DNA from: Emticicia sp040253585 | GTDB taxonomy: Bacteria > Bacteroidota > Bacteroidia > Cytophagales > Spirosomataceae | Length of the DNA stretch: 64,000 bases | NCBI RefSeq assembly: GCF_040253585.1 | Contig: NZ_JBELAU010000018.1 | Location: 29,738-93,737, forward strand | Direction of reading: 5' to 3' | Shown: positions 53,866-62,410 of the stretch, one piece after another | Layout of the letters: every line of letters starts with the position of its first letter | How positions within the stretch are numbered: the first letter of the stretch is position 1 | The notes under the pieces: generated by a model | Told to the model about the DNA's origin: nothing | Databases searched by the model: none | The model's input: the letters and a program-made list of their open reading frames with translations, nothing else | Program-made: the position numbers and the translations under genes

Positions 53866-54511
53866 CAAAAGCCACATAATTTCTACTGAATATAAGGTTT
53901 GGGAAAGCAGTTTGCAAGGAAAACATCCAAACTATACCTCTTCGAATCATAAGTTTTATTATGATATTGTAATGAACCTTTTTCACTGCCAAGGTGGTGT
54001 TTGTGCTTATACTGAAGTTCTACTTTGTTCTGAGGATTATTATTCAACTAATTGCTGGCACAATGGGAAATATACTATTGATAATCCTCAGTTTTTTGGT
54101 GCATTAGACCATTTTGACCCTGCACTAAAGAAAAATAGAGCTTGGGCATGGGATAATCTTTTTATGGTTCAAAAAGACATTAATGATAAACACAAACGTG
54201 AGTCGCCAGTTGATGATATTCTAAAACCAGATAGAGAAGGTTATGACCCTTTTTTACTCTTGGAATATGATGAAAAGTTACACATCTTTTTTGCAAATGT
54301 AAATCAAGAAGAATCTTTGCAGGAAAGAATAAATACAATGATTTTGACGCTGGGTATCAATCATTCTACTATTGTGAAAAAGAGAAAAGAGCATCTTAGC
54401 AGTATTTTCGAAAAGATTAATTTTATCAGTACTTGGCAAGAAGAAGAAACTAAAAATTATCAATTTTTTACTGCACTGACTATGTTTAAGCAAATGAAGC
54501 AAGTTGATTAA
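53852..54511 (+). CDS. HNH-like effector, PtuB-like, with degenerate zinc knuckle
   Basis: A 219-residue protein whose ATG at 53852 lies inside the last codons of the ATPase gene. It has the pattern of PtuB/TIGR02646 HNH nucleases: CAYTE at 51-55 (family CAYCE), LDHFDP with D86-H87 (family EHFRP), AWDNLF with N102, and INDKHK with N111 and H114. Three of the four usual zinc cysteines are missing (T54, Q107 and I110 at the expected positions), but the candidate catalytic His/Asn residues remain. The C-terminal 100 residues are helical. It is probably the DNA- or RNA-cutting effector of the pair. Confidence 0.68.
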   Translation: MRKIDKSHIISTEYKVWESSLQGKHPNYTSSNHKFYYDIVMNLFHCQGGVCAYTEVLLCSEDYYSTNCWHNGKYTIDNPQFFGALDHFDPALKKNRAWAWDNLFMVQKDINDKHKRESPVDDILKPDREGYDPFLLLEYDEKLHIFFANVNQEESLQERINTMILTLGINHSTIVKKRKEHLSSIFEKINFISTWQEEETKNYQFFTALTMFKQMKQVD

Positions 54512-54515
54512 ATTC

Positions 54516-55106
54516 TTACGCCCTAATCACCCCACGCCTCAATAATTCCCAAAAACATTTGGCAGTGGCTTCAATATCAATGCTGGCATCGTGGGCGTCG
54601 ATAAATCTTTGGTTGAATAATTTATAGTAAAGTTCTTCGAGTTTTGGCCATTTATAGCCAGTTTTGTTGGGTATTCGACAGAAATTTACCACATCTTTAT
54701 TTTTCATCGTACAAAAACTTCGCTTGGTTAGCAGCGGTTTGGTATCAAATTCTTTTCTGACAAACTCTGCTCCAACAATATTTCTATCAAAATCAAAATT
54801 ATGGGCAATCAGTATCGCTGATTCGTTGATGGCATCGGCAAAAATATCTAAAACTTGTGTTAAATCTTTTCCTTCGGTTTGGGCTTTTTCGTTTGATATT
54901 CGGTGAACAAGTGTAGCATCTCGTGGAATCACGAAGCCTTCGGGTTTGATGATATAATTGTGTTTGGCTGCAAGTGAGCCATCTTCATAATGTTCGAGAA
55001 AAGCCAATTGCACCAAACGTGGCCAATTATTGACTTGCGTGATTGGTGCATTATAAAATTGTGGTAATCCAGTAGTTTCGGTATCGAAAAAGAGGATTTT
55101 TCGCAT
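54516..55106 (-). CDS. DnaQ-like 3'-5' exonuclease (DEDDh)
   Basis: A 196-residue exonuclease; the ATG at 55106 gives MRKILFFDTETTGLP, with the first catalytic pair D8/E10. AHNFDFDRNIV supplies the second aspartate and DAHDASIDIEAT the H..D pair, so the DEDDh set is complete. It resembles stand-alone DnaQ/PolC-epsilon-like exonucleases that proofread or trim DNA or RNA. An upstream in-frame extension is rejected because it runs into a palindromic repeat. It converges with the HNH-like gene, with only 4 nt between the stops. Confidence 0.9.
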   Translation of the reverse strand: MRKILFFDTETTGLPQFYNAPITQVNNWPRLVQLAFLEHYEDGSLAAKHNYIIKPEGFVIPRDATLVHRISNEKAQTEGKDLTQVLDIFADAINESAILIAHNFDFDRNIVGAEFVRKEFDTKPLLTKRSFCTMKNKDVVNFCRIPNKTGYKWPKLEELYYKLFNQRFIDAHDASIDIEATAKCFWELLRRGVIRA

Positions 55107-55125
55107 TTTTATTCTCTGTTTTTTC

Positions 55126-55192
55126 ACCACGGAGGCACGGATTACACGAATTTTCACAGAATAAATTCTGTGTTAATCTGTGCCTCTGTGGT
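55126..55192. repeat. Long imperfect palindrome between exonuclease and permease
   Basis: A 67-bp imperfect inverted repeat: ACCACGGAGGCACGGATTA and TTAATCTGTGCCTCTGTGGT pair with two mismatches, around an inner CACAGAATAAATTCTGTG hairpin. The structure looks like a MITE or REP copy. Confidence 0.75.
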
Positions 55193-55205
55193 AACTTAAA
55201 AAAAT

Positions 55206-56651
55206 CTATTCTTTCTTACTATTAAACCAATAATAAACAGGAATTCCGAGAGCCACAATGCCAAGGCCAGGGTATGTAAATTGAGGTTTTTCTTTTACTA
55301 AAATCAAAACGATAATCGAAGCCACAATTACATAAAGCATCGGCAAAATCGGATAACCGGGTGCTTTGATTGGACGCTCAGCATCTGGCATTTTTTTACG
55401 TAAAATAAAAATTCCGTAAATGGTGAAGGCGTAAAACATAATCACAACGCCCATCAGATAATCAAGCAAATCGCCGTATTTTCCAGTTAAACAAAGGAAA
55501 GATGCCCAAGCACATTGCCACCAAAGAGCATTTTGTGGAACACCCGCTTCGCTCAATTTGCCAAAATTCTTGAAAAATAAACCATCTTTGGCCATTGTAT
55601 AATAAACTCTCGAACCCGATAAAATCAAGCCATTGTTACAGCCAAAAGTTGAAATCATAATTAAAATCGCAACAATCACCGAGAAGCCTTGTCCACCAAT
55701 TACTTGTGCAGCTGCGGCTGCAACTCTATCTTCGGAAGCAAACTGAATGCCTCGACTCATTACGTCAGCACCATTTGGGTCACCTTTCAGTGGTAAAATG
55801 CAGAGGTAAGTGATATTCATCAAAAGATATAAGGCCGTTACGAGAAAAGTACCAATTATCAAGCCTCTTGGTATCGTTTTTTCGGCATTTACCACTTCAT
55901 CACCAGCAAAGGTAAGCCCGTTCCAAGCATCGCTCGAAAACAATGTTCCTACTTGTGTTACGCCAATTGCCAAAATAATTCCGAAACCCGTAATGCCAGT
56001 TACAATCCATTCGCCATCAACTTTGGCGGTGCTTGATGCATCAAAAATGTTTGAAAAATTCTGGGCAATTACATCGCCATTTGCTCCGAGTATGAAACCC
56101 AAAATAATGAGCATCGCAATAGCTCCGAGTTTGGTTGTACTGAATATATTTTGAATAATTTTGCCTTCTTTTACGCCACGAGTATTGGCATAAGTAAGCA
56201 AAATGATACTCAAAATGGCCAGTAAACGCTGAGAAGTGAGTTTAAATGAAGTATCGCCAAGTGCAAAAATCTCGTGTTTATCGCTGATAATTTCAGGGAA
56301 AAGCACACCAGAGTACTTAGCAAAAGCCACCGCAACGGCCGCAATAGTTCCTGTCTGAATTACCGCAAAAAACGACCAGCCATAAAGGAATCCAGTGAGT
56401 TTTCCGTAGGCTTTTTGTAGGAAAACGTACTGTCCGCCCGCTTGTGGAAACATAGAAGTGAGTTCGCCGTAGCACAATGCACCGAGCATAGTCAGTACAC
56501 CTGCCAAAAGCCATGATGCTAATAACCAGCCAGTTGAGCCAACTTGACGAGCCACATCGGCACTGACAATAAAAATTCCAGAGCCAATCATCGAACCTGA
56601 TACGAGCATTACGGCATCGTATAGTTTGATTTCTTTTTTAAAATTTGCCAA
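55206..56651 (-). CDS. APC-type amino-acid permease
   Basis: A 481-residue membrane transporter with 12 predicted helices. KLYDAVMLVSGSMIGSGIFIVSADVARQVGS is the classical APC/LAT first helix with the GSGIF substrate-binding motif. It most likely exchanges or imports neutral or cationic amino acids. The frame begins with TTG at 56651 (MANFKKEIKLYD). It lies upstream of the exonuclease gene on the same strand but a long palindrome separates them. The neighbouring Uma2 and second APC genes are also on this strand. Confidence 0.9.
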   Translation of the reverse strand: MANFKKEIKLYDAVMLVSGSMIGSGIFIVSADVARQVGSTGWLLASWLLAGVLTMLGALCYGELTSMFPQAGGQYVFLQKAYGKLTGFLYGWSFFAVIQTGTIAAVAVAFAKYSGVLFPEIISDKHEIFALGDTSFKLTSQRLLAILSIILLTYANTRGVKEGKIIQNIFSTTKLGAIAMLIILGFILGANGDVIAQNFSNIFDASSTAKVDGEWIVTGITGFGIILAIGVTQVGTLFSSDAWNGLTFAGDEVVNAEKTIPRGLIIGTFLVTALYLLMNITYLCILPLKGDPNGADVMSRGIQFASEDRVAAAAAQVIGGQGFSVIVAILIMISTFGCNNGLILSGSRVYYTMAKDGLFFKNFGKLSEAGVPQNALWWQCAWASFLCLTGKYGDLLDYLMGVVIMFYAFTIYGIFILRKKMPDAERPIKAPGYPILPMLYVIVASIIVLILVKEKPQFTYPGLGIVALGIPVYYWFNSKKE

Positions 56652-56688
56652 AATAGTAAGAAGGTTAGGGTTTGTTAATGGAAATAAA

Positions 56689-57312
56689 TTACTCGAATAT
56701 TTTGTTTAATTCTAACTCAAATCCTTTGATGATTTCTGATGTAAGAACTTCGTTTTTCTGAATATCTCTTTGCCAACGAAGTTCATTATCTACTTGTTTA
56801 TAAAGCGTTAGTGACTGTTTTTCTACATTTATTAGCCAATATTCTTTTACTCCTGTTATCTCGTAGATGTGTTTTTTGTAGGACATCGGGCGGCGTTCCG
56901 CATCGCTGTTATCATTCGATGGAGAAAGAATCTCAACTACCAAATCGGGCGATCCTTCAATTTTATTTTCTCCGATAATATTGAGTCTTTCTTTTGTTAT
57001 AAAAAGCAAATTTGGTTGTAAAGTGTCATATTCTGTAAAATGCACATCCAAAGGAGCAGTATATAATTCACCAAGTTTATTCTGAATGATGAAATTTCCG
57101 AGGTAAATTGATAATAAAGTTCTTGTAGTTTGATGTGAAGGCTTTGGAGTTTGTTTAAAAATAATTTGACCATTGAGCAATTCATAGTTTCCACTATTGG
57201 GTGGAGTAAGTTTTACGTAATCCTCATACGTAAGCAACTTAGGTTGAGGAATTCTCTTCTCAACCTTTTTTGCTCCAAGTTTATACCTCGAATGTGTCGC
57301 TATTGCATTCAT
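56689..57312 (-). CDS. Uma2 family (DUF820) protein
   Basis: A 207-residue Uma2 protein with a better-conserved core than the copy at 38796: LTYEDYVKLTPPNSGNYELLNGQIIF at the start, SPDLVVEILSPSN with the catalytic-type acidic residues, and KEYWLINVEKQSLTLYK at the end. PD-(D/E)xK nuclease fold is inferred from family knowledge; the biological role is not known. It lies between two amino-acid permease genes on the same strand, with no sign of functional linkage. Confidence 0.82.
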   Translation of the reverse strand: MNAIATHSRYKLGAKKVEKRIPQPKLLTYEDYVKLTPPNSGNYELLNGQIIFKQTPKPSHQTTRTLLSIYLGNFIIQNKLGELYTAPLDVHFTEYDTLQPNLLFITKERLNIIGENKIEGSPDLVVEILSPSNDNSDAERRPMSYKKHIYEITGVKEYWLINVEKQSLTLYKQVDNELRWQRDIQKNEVLTSEIIKGFELELNKIFE

Positions 57313-57368
57313 ATTTAAAACATTGTTTCTTACCTACCTGACTGCCAATTGTTGACTGTGGACTTTTT

Positions 57369-59024
57369 CTACTTTTTCGCCAATTTGCTATTTTTATAGC
57401 CGTAAGCAAAGTAAATCACTAAGCCGATGGCCATCCAGATGATAAACATTCGCCAGTTTGTCCAGCCGAGTTCGGTCATTAGATAGAGGTTTGTCAAAAT
57501 TCCGAAGATTGGGAGTAGCGAGAAATTATATTTAAAACTCATTACCGACAATGCTAACCATACAGCCCAAAACACAAAAAGCAATGGTTTTTCTTCTAAA
57601 TGTTGCATGACATCGCCTTGTGAATATGTGAAGTATAACGCTCCTATCATCAAGATTCCGCACAAATATTTAGCATTGATGTACGGAATTTTAAATTTTG
57701 CGTCTTTGCTCATGCCTTTCGTATCTAAATAAAGCACGCCTGCACACACCAAAATAAATGCAAAGAAAGTACCCACGCTCGTGAGGTCAACGAAGAAACT
57801 CATCTTGAAAAACAACGAGGGAACAGCCACCAAAATACCAGTAATAATTGTTGCAAAACCTGGGGTTTTGAATTTTGGGTGAATCTCACCAAATTTTTTG
57901 CCTAAAAGCCCATCACGGCTCATGGTCATCCAGATACGTGGCTGCCCGATTTGATAAGCCAATAAAGCACTCGTAATGGCAATAACGGCACTCACCGAAA
58001 TAATTCCTGCCACAGCATCAAAACCTACATTTGTGAATACATACGCTAATGGGTCGGCTACATTTAATTCGGTATAGTTTACCATTCCAGTAAGTACCAA
58101 CGAGATAAGCACGTAAAGAATCGTACAGATTACCAAGCATAAAATCATCGCACGAGGTAAATCTCGTTGAGGATTTTTGGCTTCTTCGGCAGTTGTCGAA
58201 ATAGAGTCGAAACCAATAAACGCAAAGAAAACTGCTGCAACTCCGCTCAACACCCCTTCAACGCCATTTGGTGCAAAAGGCGACCAATTCGCTGGTTTTA
58301 CATAAAAAACACCTGCTACTATTACCAAAAGTATCACCAAAAGCTTTAAACCAACCAAAAAATTACTCGCATTGCGAGATTCTTTGATACCAATATAACA
58401 AAGTGTTGTAATCAAGACCGTAATCATTCCCGCAGGAAGATTGAAGATTACTTTCAGGAAACCCAAACTTGGAGCATCTTGAAAAGCCTGAGCCAAACGT
58501 TTAGTGCCATCGTTAATTTCTGTTCCTCCCGTTTGCACACTTTCAAAGGCTTCTTTGGCGGTTGTATAATCTACGGCCAGCCAAGTCGGAAAATGAATGC
58601 CAAAACCTTCGAGCATCGAAGTAAAATAACTCGACCACGAAATGGCTACTACCATATTTGACACGGCATATTCAAGAATCAATGCCCAGCCAATAATCCA
58701 AGCGAGCATTTCGCCAAAAGATACATAAGCGTACGTATAGGCACTACCACTGACAGGAACCATTGAAGCAAATTGGGCATAACTCAAAGCAGTAAATACA
58801 CAGGCAATTGCCACAAATACAAAAAGAAGAGAAACCGCAGGCCCACCATTGAAACTCGCCAAGCCAATTGTACTAAAAATACCTGCTCCGATAATGGCAG
58901 CAATACCAAGTAAGGTTAAATCTCTCACTCCCAATACTTTAGCCAGTGAATTTCCGTCTTCACGGTCTTCGGTTTCTTTGATAGCTTGTGTTACATCCTT
59001 TCTACGAAAAAGAGAATTACTCAT
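57369..59024 (-). CDS. Amino-acid permease, cationic type (APC/CAT)
   Basis: A 551-residue transporter with about 14 predicted helices. GVRDLTLLGIAAIIGAGIFSTIGLA is the APC family GAGIF helix; GFDSISTTAEEAKNPQRDLPRAMILCL is the block typical of CAT/YfnA-type transporters, which are longer than ordinary APC members. The substrate is probably a cationic or branched amino acid. The gene diverges from deoC; the HutC-type operator at 59188-59201 lies in their shared intergenic region, so it could belong to the same regulon. Confidence 0.9.
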   Translation of the reverse strand: MSNSLFRRKDVTQAIKETEDREDGNSLAKVLGVRDLTLLGIAAIIGAGIFSTIGLASFNGGPAVSLLFVFVAIACVFTALSYAQFASMVPVSGSAYTYAYVSFGEMLAWIIGWALILEYAVSNMVVAISWSSYFTSMLEGFGIHFPTWLAVDYTTAKEAFESVQTGGTEINDGTKRLAQAFQDAPSLGFLKVIFNLPAGMITVLITTLCYIGIKESRNASNFLVGLKLLVILLVIVAGVFYVKPANWSPFAPNGVEGVLSGVAAVFFAFIGFDSISTTAEEAKNPQRDLPRAMILCLVICTILYVLISLVLTGMVNYTELNVADPLAYVFTNVGFDAVAGIISVSAVIAITSALLAYQIGQPRIWMTMSRDGLLGKKFGEIHPKFKTPGFATIITGILVAVPSLFFKMSFFVDLTSVGTFFAFILVCAGVLYLDTKGMSKDAKFKIPYINAKYLCGILMIGALYFTYSQGDVMQHLEEKPLLFVFWAVWLALSVMSFKYNFSLLPIFGILTNLYLMTELGWTNWRMFIIWMAIGLVIYFAYGYKNSKLAKK

Positions 59025-59187
59025 AATATGTTTTAATAAGTTTAGGTTTAGTATTGCTGATTACTTTCCAAAACTATTAAAAAAATGGCAAGAATGGTGT
59101 TTTGTTGAGTAATTATTTATTGAATGAAGGCCTACTTTCGTTTGAAATGCTTTTCTTTTAAGCAAAATTATACTTTTTAATATTTAA

Positions 59188-59219
59188 CTTGTCTATACAA
59201 GTTGTGTGATTTATATTTG
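59188..59219 (+). promoter_or_regulatory. deoC promoter with overlapping HutC-type operator
   Basis: The palindrome CTTGTCTATACAAG (59188-59201) holds GTCTATAC, matching the GTMTAKAC core of HutC/NagR-type GntR repressors. Its TTG (59189-59191) is in place for a -33 box, 20 nt before TATATTTG (59212-59219), an exact -7 box. A bound repressor would cover the -33 element. The deoC ATG is 26 nt downstream. Confidence 0.75.
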
Positions 59220-59244
59220 TACCAAGCAAACATAAATTCTAAAA

Positions 59245-59997
59245 ATGAACTATTCTATCCATCAAATCGCAAAGATGATTGACCATTCTTTGCTCCATCC
59301 AACAATGACCGATGCCGACTTGATAGCGGGCTGTGAACTGGCAAAACATTATGATGTCGCAACGGTCTGTATAAAACCGTATTTCGTGAAACAAGCAGCT
59401 GAGTTGCTCAAAGATTCTGATGTAAAAGTTTGTACGGTCGTAGGTTTTCCACATGGAAGTAGCACGATTCAGCAAAAAGTGGCCGAAACTCGTCAAGCTT
59501 GCAAAGATGGAGCAACCGAAATTGATATGGTGGTAAACGTCGGCAAAGTTTTGTCTGAAGATTGGCGATATGTAAAAAAAGAAATCAATGCTATTTTGAA
59601 AGAAAGCCACAAACACGGAGCTATTTTGAAGGTAATTTTTGAAAATGATTTTCTTCCAAAAGATAAACTCAAAATAAAACTCTGCAAGATTTGTAGCATA
59701 GTGGGCGTAGAATTTGTGAAAACATCTACTGGATACGGTTACGTAAAACAAGCCAACGGAGACTATAATTACAAAGGAGCAACGGAACATGATTTGCTTT
59801 TGATGAGAAAAAATTCGTCAGAAAAAGTTCAGATAAAAGCAGCAGGAGGTGTACGAACACTCGACGGTTTATTGAAAGTAATGGAGTTGGGCGTAACTCG
59901 CCTCGGAGCAACTGCCACCGCCACAATCATTGAAGACGCAAAAAAACGTTTGGGTTTAGCTTCAGAAAATGTAACAGCCTCGACGATTGGATATTAA
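59245..59997 (+). CDS. deoC: Deoxyribose-phosphate aldolase
   Basis: A 250-residue class I aldolase that splits 2-deoxyribose 5-phosphate to glyceraldehyde 3-phosphate and acetaldehyde in deoxynucleoside catabolism. Schiff-base lysine K159 is in FVKTSTGYG; IDHSLLHPTM and VVNVGKVLS are conserved, as is KAAGGVRT near the C-terminus. The length fits. It is not in a deo operon with nucleoside phosphorylases; instead it is followed, after 470 bp, by the GntR regulator whose likely operator overlaps its promoter. DeoC can also act in other sugar pathways. Confidence 0.95.
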   Translation: MNYSIHQIAKMIDHSLLHPTMTDADLIAGCELAKHYDVATVCIKPYFVKQAAELLKDSDVKVCTVVGFPHGSSTIQQKVAETRQACKDGATEIDMVVNVGKVLSEDWRYVKKEINAILKESHKHGAILKVIFENDFLPKDKLKIKLCKICSIVGVEFVKTSTGYGYVKQANGDYNYKGATEHDLLLMRKNSSEKVQIKAAGGVRTLDGLLKVMELGVTRLGATATATIIEDAKKRLGLASENVTASTIGY

Positions 59998-60201
59998 GAA
60001 TGAAAACCAAAGCAATAATCCTGTATCGCAACAACGACCTGTTCTAAAAAATCTTTCAAATCGTGTCAGAATTACACTTTTATTGAAAGAAGTAATACTT
60101 TTTTGACTAAAAATTGTATAAAAATTAATAATTGTAAAAAAAACATTTAAAATATTTGCCTAAATACTGATTTTTAGTTTCTTTTGTAAGTAATTATTCT
60201 G

Positions 60202-60234
60202 TTGTCTATACAAGTTGTATCAAAAATATATTCG
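60202..60234 (+). promoter_or_regulatory. Second HutC-type operator with promoter-like boxes
   Basis: The 17-mer TTGTCTATACAAGTTGT (60202-60218) is identical to 59189-59205. A -7-like TATATTCG (60227-60234, one mismatch to TAnnTTTG) follows 22 nt after the TTG. Transcription would start near 60240. Confidence 0.65.
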
Positions 60235-60239
60235 ATTTC

Positions 60240-60348
60240 ATTGAAATCATAAAGAGTTTGAGTACCCCGATTTATCGGGTTTATTCATCATAGGTTAAAG
60301 TATTTTCGTCTTGGAAAGGCATTTGGGATTCCTAAATGCCTTTTTTCA
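60240..60348 (+). ncRNA. Candidate small RNA or attenuated leader
   Basis: The roughly 105-nt span from the operator-promoter to a strong terminator has no ORF with a plausible start. It contains the hairpin CCCGA TTTA TCGGG (60265-60278) and ends with a 13-bp terminator stem. It precedes the gntR gene by 119 bp. It could be a free small RNA, or a leader whose terminator controls read-through into gntR. Confidence 0.4.
60315..60348 (+). terminator. Strong terminator upstream of gntR
   Basis: Stem AAAGGCATTTGGG / CCTAAATGCCTTT (one G-U) with an ATT loop, followed by TTTTTT. It lies 318 nt after deoC and 119 nt before gntR. Confidence 0.85.
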
Positions 60349-60466
60349 TAAATAAACCTCTGAAAATATTCTATCAAAATTTAGTGCCTTTTATGAGTTT
60401 ATTAGATTAATTTGCTTTCAGAATTTCTAAATAGTGTTTGATATTGCCACCTGCTGAGACTACTCT

Positions 60467-61177
60467 ATGAAAATACCCCTTTATCGACAAATTCAAGCGA
60501 GTTTAAAAGAAAAAATTACTTCGGGAGTTTATGAAGAAGGTGGACTATTGCCTTCCGAAAATGACCTTTGTACTGAGTTTAATGCAACTCGTATGACCGT
60601 TCGACAAGCTCTCAACGAACTCGTGCGTGAAGGCTACATTACTCGCCAACACGGAAAAGGAAGTACGGTTTCGGCAAGTAGAAAATCGCTCGGTTTACTT
60701 TCGCTGAAAGGTTGGACCGAAGTGGTAGTAGCAAGCGATAGGCACGGAAAAACATTAGTTTTAGAAGGTCCAGTATTAAAAAAATTGGAAGATACAGCCT
60801 TTAAACCACTAATTGATGAGGAAAAGCACGAAGAATTTATATTTTTTAAGCGATTACGTTTGGTAGAAGATTCGCCAGTGATGTATGAGCATACGTATAT
60901 TCCGAACGAAAATTTACCAAATTTTATTGAAGAACCGTTGTTGGAAGGCTCTCTCTTCCGAACTTTGCTTATCCGATATCAGGTTGATGTGCAGAGCATG
61001 ACCCAAGAAGTGCGAGCCATTGCAGCCGATAAAGAAACCGCCAATTTGCTCAAAATTAAAGTAAAATCACCCGTTTTGCATTTATTAAGAAAATACAAAA
61101 CTTCGATTGATGGTTTTTTTCTTTATAGTTCCATCTATTGTAATACCGAAAAATTTGCCATAAGTAGTTTTAACTAA
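60467..61177 (+). CDS. GntR-family repressor, HutC subfamily
   Basis: A 236-residue regulator. Residues 1-70 form a GntR winged helix (YRQIQASLKEKITSGVYEEGGLLPSENDLCTEFNATRMTVRQALNELVREGYITRQHGKGS) and 90-235 a UTRA effector domain (FFKRLRLVEDSPVMYEHTYIP), which in this subfamily binds sugar phosphates or related metabolites. HutC-type proteins bind GTMTAKAC-core palindromes; two identical copies of such a site occur in front of deoC and 265 bp before this gene, so it is probably the regulator acting at both. The oxidoreductase gene follows after 51-63 bp. Confidence 0.93.
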   Translation: MKIPLYRQIQASLKEKITSGVYEEGGLLPSENDLCTEFNATRMTVRQALNELVREGYITRQHGKGSTVSASRKSLGLLSLKGWTEVVVASDRHGKTLVLEGPVLKKLEDTAFKPLIDEEKHEEFIFFKRLRLVEDSPVMYEHTYIPNENLPNFIEEPLLEGSLFRTLLIRYQVDVQSMTQEVRAIAADKETANLLKIKVKSPVLHLLRKYKTSIDGFFLYSSIYCNTEKFAISSFN

Positions 61178-61188
61178 AAATCTCTTGC

Positions 61189-61196
61189 TATTTTTG
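61189..61196 (+). promoter_or_regulatory. Bacteroidota -7 box upstream of oxidoreductase
   Basis: TATTTTTG (TAnnTTTG) lies 43 nt before the oxidoreductase ATG, in the short gap after gntR, so this gene may have its own promoter. Confidence 0.4.
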
Positions 61197-61239
61197 GGAC
61201 GAAATTCTTTTTTAATTAAACACCCCTTTGCCTCAAACC

Positions 61240-62385
61240 ATGAAAAAAATCAAAGTTGCCGTTGTTGGCACAGGTTTTATCGGGCCAGCTCATATTGAAG
61301 CCCTCCGTCGTTTACCAAATATTGAAGTTTTAGGACTTTGTGAAGCAAATATTGATTTAGCGAAAGACAAAGCAGCTTCTTTGGGTATCGAACGTGCGTA
61401 TATCTTTGAAGATTTATTGAAAGATTCAGAAATTGAGTGTGTACACGTGTGTACGCCAAACTTCTTGCACTATTCGCAATCAAAAGCTCTTTTATTGGCA
61501 GGAAAACACGTTGTGTGCGAAAAACCATTGGCCACCAAAATTGAAGAAGCAGAAGAATTGGTAAAATTAGCCGCTGAAACAGGTTTAGTAAATGCTGTTC
61601 ACTTCAATTTGAGATATTATCCGTTGGTTCGTCAGATGAAAACCATGCGTGAAAAAGGCGATTTGGGCGAAATTTACTCAATCATGGGTAGCTATTTGCA
61701 AGATTGGCTTTTCTACCAAACAGATTATAACTGGCGTTTAGAACCGGACAAGTCTGGCGATTCAAGAGCAATTGCCGATATTGGTTCGCACCTTTTGGAT
61801 GTAACCGAGTATATTACGGGAATGAAAATCACGCAAGTAATGGCCGATTTCAATACTGTACACAAAACTCGCTTGAAGCCATTGAAGGCCATCGAAACGT
61901 ATTCGGGCAAAATGCTTGAGCCATCTGATTACGCTGAAGTGCCAATCAATACCGAAGACCATGCAAGTGTACTTTTGAGATTTGATAACGGTGCTAAGGG
62001 AAGCGTAACAGTAAGCCAAGTTTCGGCTGGACGTAAAAACCGTTTGAACTTAGAAATTTCAGGTTCGGTAGCGAATTTTGAGTGGTGTTCGGAAAAACCA
62101 AACGAAATGTGGATTGGCAAACGTGATGGAGCTAACCAACAATTGATGAAAGACCCATCATTATTCTATCGTGAAGCACAAAGCCTTGTGAGTTTCCCAG
62201 GTGGACACAACGAAGGTTTCCCAGATACATCGAAGCAATTATTCAAGGAAGTTTATGCGGCAGTTGCAGCAGGAAAACAACCTGAAAATCCAACGTATCC
62301 AACATTTGCCGATGGTTTGCGTGAATTATTGATTTGCGAAAGAATCATCGAAAGTCACCGCAAGCAAGCTTGGGTTACTATCTGA
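61240..62385 (+). CDS. Gfo/Idh/MocA family oxidoreductase
   Basis: A 381-residue NAD(P)-dependent sugar or inositol dehydrogenase-like enzyme. The ATG at 61240 is preferred over a TTG four codons earlier. The Rossmann fold starts KIKVAVVGTGFIGPAHIEAL (GxGxxG); HVCTPNFLHYSQSKALLLAGKHVVCEKPLATKIEEA contains the conserved EKP motif with the catalytic lysine; the C-terminal domain has ADIGSHLLDVTEYI with the conserved Asp/His. It is co-oriented with the GntR repressor and deoC, suggesting that all three act on a sugar or its breakdown product, which is not identified. Confidence 0.92.
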   Translation: MKKIKVAVVGTGFIGPAHIEALRRLPNIEVLGLCEANIDLAKDKAASLGIERAYIFEDLLKDSEIECVHVCTPNFLHYSQSKALLLAGKHVVCEKPLATKIEEAEELVKLAAETGLVNAVHFNLRYYPLVRQMKTMREKGDLGEIYSIMGSYLQDWLFYQTDYNWRLEPDKSGDSRAIADIGSHLLDVTEYITGMKITQVMADFNTVHKTRLKPLKAIETYSGKMLEPSDYAEVPINTEDHASVLLRFDNGAKGSVTVSQVSAGRKNRLNLEISGSVANFEWCSEKPNEMWIGKRDGANQQLMKDPSLFYREAQSLVSFPGGHNEGFPDTSKQLFKEVYAAVAAGKQPENPTYPTFADGLRELLICERIIESHRKQAWVTI

Positions 62386-62410
62386 TATTTTCGGAGATAG
62401 ATTTATATAG

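Noticed and set aside
52059..54511. Retron with PtuAB effectors
   Set aside because: No reverse transcriptase gene and no msr/msd-sized inverted repeat near the pair.
59239..59790. 183-codon open frame antisense to deoC
   Set aside because: It mirrors deoC codons, is rich in Phe/Ser/Cys and has no family resemblance.
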